Below, one piece after another: positions 31,376-48,448 of a stretch of DNA of 58,500 nucleotides; positions within the stretch are counted from its first letter, which is position 1, and the number at the start of each line of letters is the position of its first letter. Position numbers and translations under genes: made by a program. The stretch spans positions 64,001 through 122,500 of the forward strand of contig JACVTC010000122.1 of the NCBI GenBank assembly GCA_016946835.1. Direction: 5' to 3'. The notes under the pieces were generated by a model. That model saw only the letters and a program-made list of their open reading frames with translations. It did not search any database and was not told the DNA's origin. This DNA comes from Neocallimastix lanati (nom. inval.) (lineage: Eukaryota; Neocallimastigomycota; Neocallimastigomycetes; Neocallimastigales; Neocallimastigaceae).

Positions 31376-31663
31376 AGTTCAACTTTGTCATCTGTTCCGT
31401 ATTTTGTGGGGATTGCGGAGTTTCTAACAAACGTAATACCATTAATTTGTCGATCTTTTAGTTTGATGATGAAATGGTATTCCCTTGAATCTACCGTTAC
31501 CAAGAGCGTTGACGTCGAAATGATAAGGCATGGATTTTCACCTCCAGATACAGATTCGATTGATAACACTAATACTGAAATTATTACTCGCAATAATGGA
31601 CGTGGTGTTATTATCGAAGAATGGGAAAAGTTAGAAGCTATTGCTTCTAACGCACTTTTATAA
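31376..31663 (+). CDS. Unrecognised ~95-codon open frame, possible gene fragment or terminal exon
   Basis: The stretch is markedly less AT-rich than its surroundings and open on both strands. The plus frame reads SSVPYFVGIAEFLTNV to a C-terminus EEWEKLEAIASNALL and has no upstream ATG in frame. An aataaag just before it could be a splice acceptor. A plus-strand AATAAA followed by an A tract lies at about 31739-31800. The minus frame (31369-31593 and upstream) has REYHFIIKLKDRQINGITFV and cannot be excluded. I recognise neither protein. It could be a truncated gene, a retrocopy or mobile DNA. Confidence 0.35.
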   Translation, partial: SSTLSSVPYFVGIAEFLTNVIPLICRSFSLMMKWYSLESTVTKSVDVEMIRHGFSPPDTDSIDNTNTEIITRNNGRGVIIEEWEKLEAIASNALL

Positions 31664-31889
31664 TTATTATAATATATAATATTTTATTTCATGTATTTTA
31701 TTATTATTTTTTTCCTTTATTATTATTATTATAAAATTAAATAAAGTTATTCTCTAAGTCTAAAAAAAAAATAAAAAATAAAATAAAAAAAAAAAAAAAG
31801 AATATTATTTATTATATTATTATAATTACAATTAAAATAAATAAGTAATTTAGATTCACATAATGAGTACCCATCTCCCATTATGACCA

Positions 31890-32370
31890 TAACAGTTATA
31901 ACTGTTAAGTGTGATATTTACTGGTATACTATTATAGCATCGCCTCTCCCTCCCTAAAGCATCTGTATATATTTACTTAGGTATCCCTTTCAGTAATGAT
32001 CTTTCCCTTTAGCCTATTATCACTTTTATGAATACTAAAGTTAGAAAATCCTTATTTTCTTTCTCGAGTTTTTTTATCCAATAATAAAGTTCCATTACTT
32101 TTAAAAGATCTATTATTCAATCATATATTATTAGCAAAGCATTATATTTTGCTCCACTTTTAGGTTCAAACAAAAATAATTATAAGAATGTACGTACATT
32201 CCTTAATTAACAAAGCATTGTTATGGTGTATTAATTCTGACTCCTCGAACAAGGAAAATTATCATAACATTGAAAAGAAGAAAAAAAATGTAAAAAATTA
32301 TATCAAAAGGAACTCAACGGTTAGTGTTTATGCCATATCTCGTGATCATGAAAATGTTAAGATTTAATTA
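31890..32370 (+). pseudogene. LINE reverse-transcriptase C-terminal fragment (second copy)
   Basis: The translation shows IYLGIPFSNDLSL, then MNTKVRKSLFSF and APLLGSNK, in shifting frames with stops. These align in order with YTYLGVPFSIDLEL, MNNKVRKSLYSI and APLFRSNK of the longer LINE relic at 35.3-35.6 kb. It is a separate decayed copy on the same strand. Confidence 0.55.
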
Positions 32371-32379
32371 AAATAATAG

Positions 32380-33354
32380 AATTAGTTTTAGTTGAATTTT
32401 TTTTTTTTTTTTTTTTATTTTTTTTATTTACATATATATATATATATATATTATTAATTTTGTTATATACTACTTAAATATTATTATTATTATTATTATT
32501 TTTTTTAAAATATTAAAAAATTGGATCAATATACTTTATAGATAACTACTTCCCAATGATATGGTTTTGTTATTCCAGGTCTATTGAAGATTGAAGGAAA
32601 AGGACTAGCCTCTATCAGATGTACTAATTACAGTTTTTTGTAATACTGATAATAATCAATGGTTATCCCTCCTTAAATGGCTTCTAGTACGAAGAGAGAA
32701 AATTTAGAATATTGAAAGACTATAGAAAGTGAACTTGATTGTTTTACAATGTTTTAGATTGGATATATAGTAGCATTGGTATTGTATAATTAATAATATC
32801 ATGTAGTTTCACCATATTATCATTGTACTGAATCTAATTATATTTTTTTTTCTTTAGGGTTATTTTGTATATGTAATTTTTTTATAGTGTTATTTAAACT
32901 CATGTATCTATTGTAAAATGGAAATATAGGAGATTGATTCACACCAAATCTTGTGTTTAAGAATTTATTTAACGGATGTGAATCTTTTTTGTAGTTTTTC
33001 ACTACCAACATTTAATTTACTTTTACATTTTTAGTTAATATATTATCACTTAACAGAAAATGGTTACATTACACAGAGCTTAATTAATCGATATAGAAAA
33101 ACAAAAATTCAAAAGATAAAAAATTTTATTCATTATTATAAATTATATAAAGACGTTTATCTAACTTAAATATTTTACAATACAAGATAAAAAAAAAAAA
33201 ACAAGACAAGAACATCATTATTTTCTGATAAATATTTTTTAATTGTTTTAGTTTTATTTTATTTTTTTTATATTAATCCTTATATCTTAGAGTTATTAGT
33301 ATTTTGGTTTATTTTAATTTCATTTTTATCATTTTGTAAGTTTTTGTAAGTTGT
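32380..33354 (+). other. Gene-free stretch between the two LINE relics
   Basis: The composition is more mixed than in true intergenic DNA here, but no protein or RNA gene was recognised. A small inverted repeat (gattcaca at about 32935 and tgtgaatc at about 32977) could form a hairpin. It may be an untranslated part of a LINE. Confidence 0.3.
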
Positions 33355-33362
33355 TGTTTATT

Positions 33363-36300
33363 ATGGAAAAGATAGATCACCGAGGTTCTCGTTGTTATGG
33401 TACATTTATTGACAAAACCAATAAAAATCAATACAAGGTTGATTTTTATTCATGGTATACACTCATGGACCAATGCTAAAATGAAGGAATTTATTCATTC
33501 TAAATACAAAAAAAAAAATTCAAGATTAATATTTTTTTTTAATGAAACAAACTACTAATTTCAATGATAGTTTCTTCAGGATTAAAGTATATACTCCAAA
33601 TTTCAACCACCCAAAATTTGCAAAAGTATTTGAAAAAGAAATATTAGAAGTAAAAACTGTTCATATTGTTGATGTTCCAAATGGAATCATAAAGTTACTT
33701 TTCAGCATTTAAAACAAAATTTAATATCTAATAATACATCCAATAATAAAAACTCAGTTCAACTAATTTTAGTAAATGTTATAAATGCCAATCATGAACC
33801 CAATACTACCAATATACTTAATTTATATTCTTCAAATCCAGTTTCACATTCTAACGGAGAAAAAGTTTTCATTTTGTCTTAGTTGGAATACCAGTGGATG
33901 GAATTTTGTGATACTTCAACACGATATTTAAACCATTATTCCAATGTTTTTCAGGAAACAGGTAATGGTATTTATAATGCTAGAAATTTATGTAAAGTAA
34001 TACTTCCCAACAACAAATATTTCCAGAAAAGAATGGATTCAAATACGCTTAGGTTGTATAGGTTTATATCTTGGGTATCATGTCTCATGTCAAGCAATCC
34101 TTGAAGATAATTCTTATACTGGTCTTGTTTCTTTAACAACATAGAGTTTATGGAATCACTCTAAGTGGTCTGTAGATAATGTCTATATTTCGACTAAAAA
34201 AACACTCATTTCAAGTCCGATATGGATTTTCTGAAGTTTTCATATTGCTTCAGAATCACATGAATCATCCATCTATTCTTCTTGGAGACTTTAACATGAG
34301 CACTGCTGATTTACAAGACGAATTAACAGATAATTACATTGATAACTGGTTTATTTTTCCGAGTAATGGTTCACCTATTTCATGGACTTGAAGTAGATAT
34401 TTATCAGATATTGATCATGCGATCGTCAACTCAAGTATGCTGGAAAAAATATCAAGTGCTTATTTTGTTAACTATCCTTCTAAATCTGATCATAAACACT
34501 CTCGTAGTTTATTGCGAGAAAACTACCACAAATGAATCATTTTTGTTACCAAAAAAAAAATTGTTTGGTGGGATAAAGTATAAATGGTCTTGAACTTAAA
34601 GAAAGAAATTTACGATCCATCATATTGCAATAACTATTGTGGTATCTCTCTTATCAATAATAGATTAAAAAAATTATGCCAAAGATCATCGATATTAGAA
34701 TCTCTATATATGGAATTGATAAAGAATTTATTAGACCAGAACAATTTGGATTTTTTAACTTGAGAAGCGTGTATAAGTCTTTACACTTCATTAAGAATTA
34801 TATGTCAAAGGCGAAAATTTGAAAATAAAGATATTTATCTTGCTTTTTGGGACATTAAAAAAGCGTATGACTCTGTTCCTATTTTTAATGTATTAATAAA
34901 AATTCATCACTAAGGTATCAGAGGTAAGTACTACAATTTTATCGAAAACTTATACTTATCTTCCAAGGCTTGTGTAAGGGTTGATGATCAATTATCGGTG
35001 TCATTTAGTATCAAGAAAGGTGTTCGTCAAGGTTGTCCCCTCTCACCATTTTTGTTAAATTTATTCATTGATGACTTTTTTAATAAATGTGATAAATATG
35101 AAATTTCTATTGGTAATGAATGTCGTTGTGGAGATCTCTTTGCTTGATGATATGTGCTCCAACAAGATCTCAACTTAAGAAATTGTTAAAATTTTCCAGT
35201 AAATGGGCTAGAAATAATGAAATTCAATTTAGTATCAATAAATGAGCAAGTTTTATAGTACAAGGGGAAGATTCCAAATTTCTTAATAATGGTAATCCTA
35301 CCTTTTATCTTTCAAGACAAATGTTACTTAAAAGGAATTACTATACCTACCTAGGTGTACCGTTTTCAATTGATTTAGAATTGAAATCGATCATATAGAG
35401 AATGAATAATAAAGTTAGAAAATCGCTTTATTCCATTAAAGGATTTCATAAGAATCCTCATATTCCTATCCTTTATGAACGAATGTTATTTTCTACTATA
35501 GTAATTGGGGCATGTTTCGTATTATGCACCTCTATTTAGATCAAACAAAGAAAGAACAAGAAGTATAGTGACACTAGTTAATGTAGGATTATACTGGATT
35601 AAAGAATTTTTAATGGGAATAGCTTTACATCCTTTTATTGCATATCAAAAGACCTTAACATTTCTCCTCTTTTTGGAGAAATGCAATTGCTCAGTTAAGG
35701 TGTGTTTTTAAAAAATGGAAAAACTCGAATTGTATTATCTTTTCTTTACTTAGAGAAATATCACGTTGTAAGCATGGGATAAAGAAAGTAACGTCCTAAC
35801 AGACAAATTAGATAAATTTCCATCAAAAAAAAAAAAAAAAAATATTCGTAAACTTTTACCGGGATAGAGACATGGCAGGAAAATCAATCAAAGTTTAAGG
35901 CTTTTAAAAAAAAATGCATTTCAAGAAAATTAGAGACTACTTAAAGTTCAACTTTAAGTATCCTGAATATAGTATTGTCTTCTGATGGGTACTTTGTGCA
36001 AATGTGGATATAAATTCGATACATGTGTTACCAAAGCCGCCAATAAGATTGAAGACGATAGTTCAGAAAGGTTTTCTTATTGTTATAGAGAAAAAAAGTA
36101 ATCCTCGATTGGAACATTGATTTTCTAAATGCTATCATTTCCGTTGAATTTCTAATGAAATATTTTATGGATATTGAAATTTCTTTATAAAAAAAACTGT
36201 TAATAATTAACAAATATTGTCCAATATCAAATAGTAATGTAAGCACTGTTACCACAGAAATGAATAATGTAGAATTAAATATTGATTCTGATAGAAGTAG

Positions 36301-36417
36301 TTAAAAGTATGATATTAATAATAATATCAATAGAAATAATAGGGTTAATAATAGTAATAGTAGTGATAGTGAAAATACGAATATTAATTAAATTGATAAG
36401 TTCATAATATCGTTTTA
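33363..36417 (+). pseudogene. Decayed LINE (non-LTR) retrotransposon: APE endonuclease and reverse transcriptase
   Basis: From an ATG (MEKIDHRGSRCYG) the frame breaks repeatedly, but family signatures stay in order. SWNTSGWNF lies near 33880 at the endonuclease start. ILLGDFNMS follows near 34280, then DIDHAIVN and YPSKSDHK near 34400-34500. The reverse transcriptase shows WDIKKAYDSV near 34853, KGVRQGCPLSPFLLNLFIDD near 35020, and YTYLGVPF near 35343. The catalytic FADD is disrupted by a one-base shift near 35140-35155, where a stop appears. It is non-functional. A tail of Asn/Ser-rich codons runs to about 36417. Confidence 0.75.
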
Positions 36418-36419
36418 AT

Positions 36420-37041
36420 GGCGAAAATATTATAAAATTTAAATATATATATTTTTTAAGTAATACTTAATTCTTTAAATAAAAAAATTATTATATAAAT
36501 AAAAATAGATATTATCATATAATAAATTTCCTTTATAAATTTACTTTTTTTTAGTGTAAATAAAAAATGGAATATAATCTTAAAAGTATTTTATTGATAT
36601 TAATGTTCTAATTATATTTCATACTTTTTTATAGATATGCTTAAAAATAAAAGTATATATTATTTATAATTTAATAACTTAGTGTATAACTTTTTTTTTT
36701 TTTTTTTTTTTTATTAATATAAAACTAAAAATTCTAATTAAATATAAATAATTATTATTATTTAAATTTTATAATATAAATTATTGATAAATATTTTTTT
36801 TTATTATATAAATAAAATAGGAAAACAAGTTTATTATAATATAATTAAAAGATAATAAAATTAAAACAAATTTGATTATTATGGTTATTATTTTTTTTTT
36901 AATATTAAATAATATTGAAGTAATAAAAATGAATATATTATTCTATTTTTTTGTTTGGTTGTTTGTTTGTTTCTTTAGGTTGTTGTTTACATATTTAATT
37001 TATAATATATATATATATTTAATAATAATATAATAATTTCA

Positions 37042-37077
<36 letters not shown>

Positions 37078-38510
37078 TTTTTTTAATTAATCTTAATAAT
37101 TACTTATTTCCATTTTTAATAAAAATCATTACAAAAGTATTGGATATGAGAAGTTGTACAAATGGGGATAAAAATTATATATATTTTTTATATATATATA
37201 TCATATATTAAGAAATATTTTTTTAATTTTATTCCATATTATTTTAAAAACTAAAAGTGGAAAAAATTTTATTATTTTTAATAATCCTATTTGTTAATAT
37301 AATAAATTTTTTTAAGTAAAAAAAAAAAAAAAATTATTGTGGGTTTTTTTTTATTATAATATTACTTTTTAAACTAATATTTTTTTTTTAATTTATTATA
37401 GAAATATTAATAAATATAATTTTATAATAATTATAACTACTACAAAAATTTTAAGAATATTTTCTTCTTTATTAATCATATTATACTTTAAAATATTCAT
37501 TATAATATTGAAAATCCTTTTCGTAGTAATGCATACAAAGGTTAATATTTTAATTTTTTAAATGTAATTAATATTTGACATTACTTTTTTATTACTACTC
37601 ATTTGAATTCTGAGTAAAATAGGATAAATAATTTAACATAATAATGATATTAATTGTTAGTATTAACTTTATTATTTAAATTTGTAGTCTCACATCTATC
37701 CTATTCAAATATTTTATTCAATAAATTATAATATTAAAAATAATAGATGGTGTAAAAAATAATTTTTTGTTTTAATCAACTCTAAATAATCATTAATTTT
37801 TAAAATTTATTGTTTAATCAAAGCAAAAAATATAAAGAAATTTTTATTTTCAACTTTTGTTTTATTATTACTACTAAAAAACTACTTTTATCTTTTATAC
37901 ACTTTTATATTAAGTAATATATATATATTCATAAATTATTAGCTTATCATATTAAATAATTTATTTATATATATATAAAAAAAGATAAGAAAATTATTTT
38001 ATAATATTATAAATATTATAATAAAAATAATATATCAAAAAAATATTTTGACATTTTATTAACTTTTTTTTTTTTTTTTTTTTTTTTTTATTTAACAAAA
38101 GGAATATTATAAAATTTATATAATGATATAATTTCATTATTATTAACAATAATATATATATTTAATTATTAATCATTTATTATTTTATTTTAAATATTCA
38201 TCTAATAGAATTTTTATGAAAATCATATTTTTTTTTTTTTATTTTTTTTATAAATTAAATTGAGATCTGTTTCGTTTTGCTTTAGCTTTATTATTTACTA
38301 TTATTAGTTCACCTTTTTCCTGAATCATACATAACCTTTTTTTTTTTTTTTTTTTGTTTAGTGTGGAAAAATTTTTATTATTATTATTATAAGTTTTACC
38401 TTTTTTGGTTATTTTATTAAATCTGTATTTTATATTCGTATTCTACTATTTATTTTACTTTATTTTATTTTTTTAATTTTTATTAATTCTTTAATATTTT
38501 ACAGTACTTC
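36420..38510 (+). other. Gene-free AT-rich spacer
   Basis: Very AT-rich sequence with homopolymers (T runs near 36690 and 38062, an A run near 37050) and no open frame worth reporting. It separates the LINE body from a LINE-tail-like fragment. No gene, RNA or element was recognised. Confidence 0.6.
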
Positions 38511-38519
38511 ACTATTTAT

Positions 38520-39225
38520 TTGAATATTAATATTAGTGATAGTGAAAATAATATCGTAACTAATAATATAGTGAATAGATAAATTGATAATAATGGTGTT
38601 AATAATTTTCTGAATAATGAGTGTGTAAATATATATGTGACGTGGTACCAGTTATATAACTTCCTTCTTGGTGGAAGAGATGAAGGCATTATTGATTTAA
38701 AATATAAAAAAGAATGGGATGTATTGTTTATTAACTAAATCATTTCTGATGATAAATTCAAATACACTATTCTTGGTGCGTTCTGCCGCTTTCTTTACAG
38801 AAATCATGGCTAGGGCTAGTACTCGACAAGGATTGCTATTCTGACGGTATAGCACAAACTAATCAGGAGCGTCAATGTTGAAAATACAATAAGACAGGCT
38901 AGCCGGGTAAATGCCTCAGAAGAAGAGGACCATAATTTCTTAGATAGCCGATTCGAATCATAATCCGGAGTAAGAATCTCTTTTAAACAGAAGTCTTACA
39001 ATCTAGAGGTGAGGTTCGTTGCCTATGAACTTTTTTCTGAATTTATTTATACATTTTATTTTAAATATTTCTTTTTATTTCACATTACTATTTTAAATAT
39101 TATTATGTTTAAATTGGACAAATAATATTTATTTTTTTTTATATTAATTGTGTGTTTTTTATAATTAATAAATGAATGAATAATTAAAGATTAAAGTTCA
39201 CAATAATTTCTTTTTTAAAATGTTA
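38520..39225 (+). mobile_element. LINE 3'-end fragment and tail
   Basis: The start (agtgatagtgaaaat, then aattgataa) resembles the end of the longer LINE relic near 36370-36400. It then continues past it with GGRDEGIIDLKYKKEWDVLF and ILGAFCRFLYRN-type codons. The less AT-rich part runs to about 39050. Related words recur at 7130-7290 and 10865-11010, so this is a dispersed family. Frames are broken. Confidence 0.45.
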
Positions 39226-39818
39226 AAAAAAAAACATAGGTTTTAAAAATAAGAGTTTCAAACATTATCCATTCATTCGACTATAATCAATAAATTAGAA
39301 AGGATAGCATTAATGATTTTTAATAAAAATTTGAATATCATTGAAAATTAATAGTTAAAATTATAAATTTAAATTTTAATAGATAGAAACATATTACAGA
39401 AAATCTCGGTTTTAATTTTTTTTTTTTTTTTTTTTTTATTATTTTATTTTTATTTTTATTTTTATTTTATTATATTTTAATTTTATTTTTATTTTTATTT
39501 TTATTTTATTATATTTTAATTTTATTTTTATTTTTATTTTATTTTATTTGGAATTTTTTTTGTCTTATTTAATTTATTTATTTGTTTATTTATTTATTAA
39601 TTATAGGTAATTAATTTAAAATTTTGATTTTCTAATGTAATTTTTATTTTATATTTTATTTTCTGGTGTAATACTTTATTTTATATTTCTTTATTATTAT
39701 TTTTATTATTATTATTATTATTGCTAATTAATATTTTTTAATTTTTTTCATTTTAATATTTTATTTTTATTTTATTTTATTTTATTTTATTTTAATTCTA
39801 ATTTATTTATTTATTTAT
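39226..39818. other. Low-complexity 3' flank of the palmitoyltransferase gene
   Basis: TTTTA-rich sequence includes two imperfect copies of a TTTTATTATATTTTAATTTTA-type stretch near 39450-39540. It is the presumed 3' untranslated and terminator region of the minus-strand gene. No other gene was seen. Confidence 0.5.
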
Positions 39819-40190
39819 TTAGTTTTTTCCTTTAAAAATTTTTACATTAGGAAATATCATTTCTTTGAAATTATTTTTTATTCCTTGATTATATATGTTG
39901 GTGACATCATCAAAACTACGAATAATTGAATAACGATATCCATTTTTTATTATACCATCATAAAATTCTGTCATTTCTGGCTTGGATTCTTTTTCTTTCC
40001 TTTGTTTTGTAGTATTGTTTGAATAATTTTTATTTATTTGTTCATTTTTTTCATTTTTTTCATTTTTATTTTCACTTTCTTTTTTATTTTCTTTTATTTC
40101 TTGATCACCAACATAAGTTTTAGTAATAAATGTTTCTCCTTTCATTAAACGATTTTCAAGTCTACCCCATTTAGCTAATTCATTAGCTAA

Positions 40191-40221
<31 letters not shown>

Positions 40222-41314
40222 ATTTAAATATAATTAATATTTTTTTTTTTTTTTTTTTTTTTTATAAATTTAAATATAATTAATATTTTTTTTTTTTTTT
40301 TTTTTTTTTTTATAAATTTAAATATAATTAATATTTTAATATCTTTTTTTTTTTTTTTTTTTTTATAACTATAAAATATATTAATATTACATGTTGTGCC
40401 ATCAACAATATTAAGATAACTTTGATATAAAATAAAACCAAGAACAATAAAATTTGAAGCACCTAAAAATAGTACTAACCCACTAAGAATTGGTTCTTCT
40501 TTAAGCATAATCTTATATATATATATGTATATTAAATAATAAAAATTATTAAATATATAAATATATATATATATTATATTAAAATATTAATACTTATTTT
40601 ATATCAAAAAAAAAAAATTTTTTTTTCTTTCTTTCTAGTCTTCTTAAATAATAATATTTATAATCATTTTTATTTTTTTATTTACTTGAGAATATTCCTT
40701 TAAACCAATTTTTTCAAGTTGTCTAGTAAAACGATTAATGGCATAACCAGTGTCTAATCCTAGAGAATCGCCTCTTGCTTTTATAAGATAAGTACAAAGA
40801 TAGCATCCATATAAACAAATAATGACATTAGCTATGAGGAACAATAAAAAATATCTGAAATTTAAATAGCCCACTTTTTATAATATATATATATATATTT
40901 TGTTTATTTGTCATTTTTTTTTTTTTATTTTTTTTAAATATTAAATATTGTGAATTAGAATTATTTATATTAATTTAATCATGTTTTAATTTATTATTTA
41001 AATTTACCGCAATTATTAATCCATGAACAATGATGACTTTATATATATATTTGATATTAAATATACCAGATTAAATAATTAGTTATCAATATATAAATTC
41101 ATAATACAAATAATACAATATATACTATTAATTATTATTTAATGTAATATATATATATATATGTATATGATTTTAACATACTCTGATTTAGCTATACAAT
41201 GACCACAACTACTACAATGCTTTGATCTAGCAGGTCTTTTATATTTCAATTTAATTATAACATTATATTTTAATTTAAATTTATTTTATTATTTATTTTA
41301 TTTATTTATTTATC

Positions 41315-41366
<52 letters not shown>

Positions 41367-41367
41367 G

Positions 41368-41413
<46 letters not shown>

Positions 41414-42946
41414 TACTAATTATTATTATTAATTATTATTATTATTTTGTTTATTAGTTTTTTCTTATAAATATAATTCTTTTTAATAATTACTTTATTA
41501 AATTACAAGTTTTACAGGTTCTTTCTGAAAATAGGATATAATCATATTTAAAATGCTTGCAAACTGCATCTACATTTTCTTTAGTTATTACACCTGGATC
41601 AGAAACACAGGCAACATAAAATGATATATAAAGAAAAGCTATAACCATTGGAATAATTACACTAAATAATAATAATAATAATATATATATATATTATTAT
41701 ATTTAATTTTTTATTGTTAATGTTATTACTTAATATTTTTTTTGAATTATATAATTCTAATTCAGAAATTACAAGTGTATTGGCCCTAGATATTTATTTG
41801 GAAGACGGTCAAGTGCAGTATAAAAGAAGAATATAATACCACTTGTAGAAATAGTCAAATAGAAAGCCTTTTTTATTTTAAAAAATATTTATATGTATTA
41901 TCATAATTAGAAATATATATATATATATTGTAAAAAAAATTTTATTATAATTGCCAAATTCATTATTACTATATAAATTATATAGATTGAATTTATTTAT
42001 TTAATATTTTGAATATATACTTGAATAAATCTGTATCTACATTTATATATTATCCTGAAAATAACATTATCATTAACATTAAATTCTTTTCTAAATATTA
42101 TTTGGTATAATTTTCTTTATTACATTTAATAATATAAATATATAATATGAACGTAATTATTAAAAATAAATTATTAATTATATGAAAATCATTTTGTATA
42201 TAATAATTAATATAATATAAATAATATAAATATTTAAATATATGATAAATTAATACGATAAAAGAAGAATTATAGGTAAAAATAATAACTAAATTATTAA
42301 ATATTTAAGTACAATAAATATTGAAGAGCTCCTTCTGTTATAAACCAATATAATTTTTCAATTATTGTTCCTTTGAAAATCTATAATAATTATTATATTT
42401 AAAAGGAATTTGAAAAACAAATTTCATTGGGATTTGTAATGTAAATAATGATAGATAAATAGATAGATATACATATGTACAAATATATATACAAATTAAA
42501 AAATATATAAATATATTTTATCAAAATTAAAATTTATTTGAAATTTCAATTAATCTTAATAAATTTAAACAAATTATAGTGAATTTAAAAAAGGTATATC
42601 TACTTCATTTGGTCCAAACAGCATAATAAATATAAATACACTTATTAGTACAATGTATAAAACTAATCTTGAAAGAATCGACTGTAAAAAAAAAAAAAAA
42701 ATTTGTTTGTTATGGTAAAATGATAAAAATTTTATTATTATAATATTACTATGAAATGATACAAAATTAAATAGACTTTTTATAAAATATATATATATAT
42801 ATATATAATTATACTCTTTACTGATATCATCTTTACATATAATTATACATATATGTGTGTGCTTTCAATTTTAATTTACAATTAACTAATAATAGTTTAT
42901 TGTTAATTGAATTATATAAATAAAAATTATGTATAACATTTACCAT
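39819..42946 (-). CDS. SWF1: DHHC palmitoyltransferase, Swf1/ZDHHC4 type, 11 exons
   Basis: It would be a membrane S-acyltransferase that palmitoylates cysteines, by family often next to membrane segments of SNAREs. GT-AG exons: 42944-42946, 42604-42681, 42313-42380, 42021-42054, 41773-41867, 41494-41661, 41182-41235, 41008-41036, 40686-40873, 40391-40511, 39819-40186. They total 1206 bases in one frame, 401 residues. The Cys-rich domain is intact: CKTCNLIK, PARSKHC, DHHCSWINNCVG, with the DHHC Asp codon split by an intron (residues about 142-178). Hydrophobic segments flank it. GTTSNELAKW (about 277-286) stands at the TTxE motif, and YNQGIKNNFKEMIFP lies near the C-terminus. Ser rather than Pro after DHHC fits the Swf1 group, which often lacks that Pro. 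The ATG-only first exon is the least certain part. Confidence 0.88.
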
Positions 42947-44006
42947 TTTTTATTTATTTTTATTATTTATTTTTTTTTATTTTTTTATTAAATTCATAAT
43001 ATTAATTATGTTAGTATTATATTATTATTATTTCTTTTATAAAAGAAATAACATTAAAATTAAAATCTTTTCAATATTAAAAAAAAAAAAAAACGTACTT
43101 GTTAAATTTTTTAATTTATCTTTTTTTTTTTTTTTAGTATTTCGGTAAAAATTTTACTATTAAATAAGATTTATTATTAATTAATCCAATTTATGAAAAG
43201 TATATATATATATAAATCTATGTAAAATTATATTAGTTATATATGATAAGTTTAATTTTTTATTTGACAATTTTGAAAGGTTAAATTGAAAATTGTATTT
43301 TTAATGTTTTTAATGAAATATTATATATGTTTTTGTCGTCTCTAAAAAGTTTAATAAAATTCATTAATATTTTAAATTATAATTCATTAATACCGTTCAT
43401 GACAATAAAATAATTCTTAATTGTAATAGCTTAATTATAATCATAAAAATAATTAAAAAAAAAAAAAAAAAAGAAAAAAAAAATCAAAATTAAAAAATCA
43501 AAAAAGAATATATAAAATTTTTTATTAGTATATTAAATCAACAAACTTTAAATAATTTAATTTCTACTTTACATAAAAAAATTCGGAAAATTTCAAAAAT
43601 TATATATTAGTAATAAGTTACTAGTAACAATAAATTATTTAAATTATTGTTATTTTAATCAATAGCTATTATTAATATTAAAATATTAATCTAATCATTT
43701 GAAGAAATAAATATAAAAAAAAAAAAAAAAGGAAAAAGAAAAGTAGTAATATATATATATATATAGATTATTATTATAATGAGAAATTGGTTGTATTTAT
43801 AAAAAAAATAAATTATATTTGAATTAAAAATCTATTAACATAAATAATTCACCATATATATTTTTTTATAATGAATTGTATATAAAATTAAATAGCATTA
43901 ATTATTATATATCAAGTATTAAATTAGTTTAGAATTTTAATTTATAATAATTTAGTTGTTTTCTTTTTTAATTTTTATTTGAAAAAAGTTTAAATAGTTA
44001 AATAAT

Positions 44007-44052
<46 letters not shown>

Positions 44053-44417
44053 GCCTGCTTTAATCAAATTTCAAACGTTAATCCATTTGAGTATTTCAAT
44101 ATTTGTAAAGAGTTGTATGTAAATATTTTTATGTTAAATAATTTAAATATAATTAATAATTAATAATTTTTTTAATTTTATTTTTTTTTTTTTTGTTCTC
44201 AATTAATAAAAGAAAGAAAAAAACTTTTAAAATAATTTAAATGAAAATTAAAAATATCTTTCAATTTCAATTTTTAAAATATATTAATATTATTAAAATA
44301 TAAACCACATAGATATATATTCAACACTTTTATTAATAAATATTTTGATTGAAATATATGGAAAATTTTTACATTAAATAACTAAAATATATAATATCAG
44401 TATTAAAATAAAAATAG

Positions 44418-44461
<44 letters not shown>

Positions 44462-44476
44462 ATAAATTTATTAGAA
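42947..44476. other. Divergent intergenic region between palmitoyltransferase and coiled-coil gene
   Basis: The two genes point away from each other, so both promoters should lie here. The sequence is AT-rich with T and A tracts (T run at about 44010-44047, A run at about 44421-44459). No specific element was recognised. Confidence 0.5.

Positions 44477-48448
<3,972 letters not shown>

Noticed and set aside
38930-39030. tRNA-like words (gattcgaatc, ggctagccgggt) in the LINE tail
   Set aside because: No cloverleaf with paired acceptor ends and correctly spaced A and B boxes could be drawn.
44417-44476. Poly-Lys N-terminus for the coiled-coil gene
   Set aside because: It is a reading of a long A tract in the leader; the ATG at 44477 gives a sensible start.
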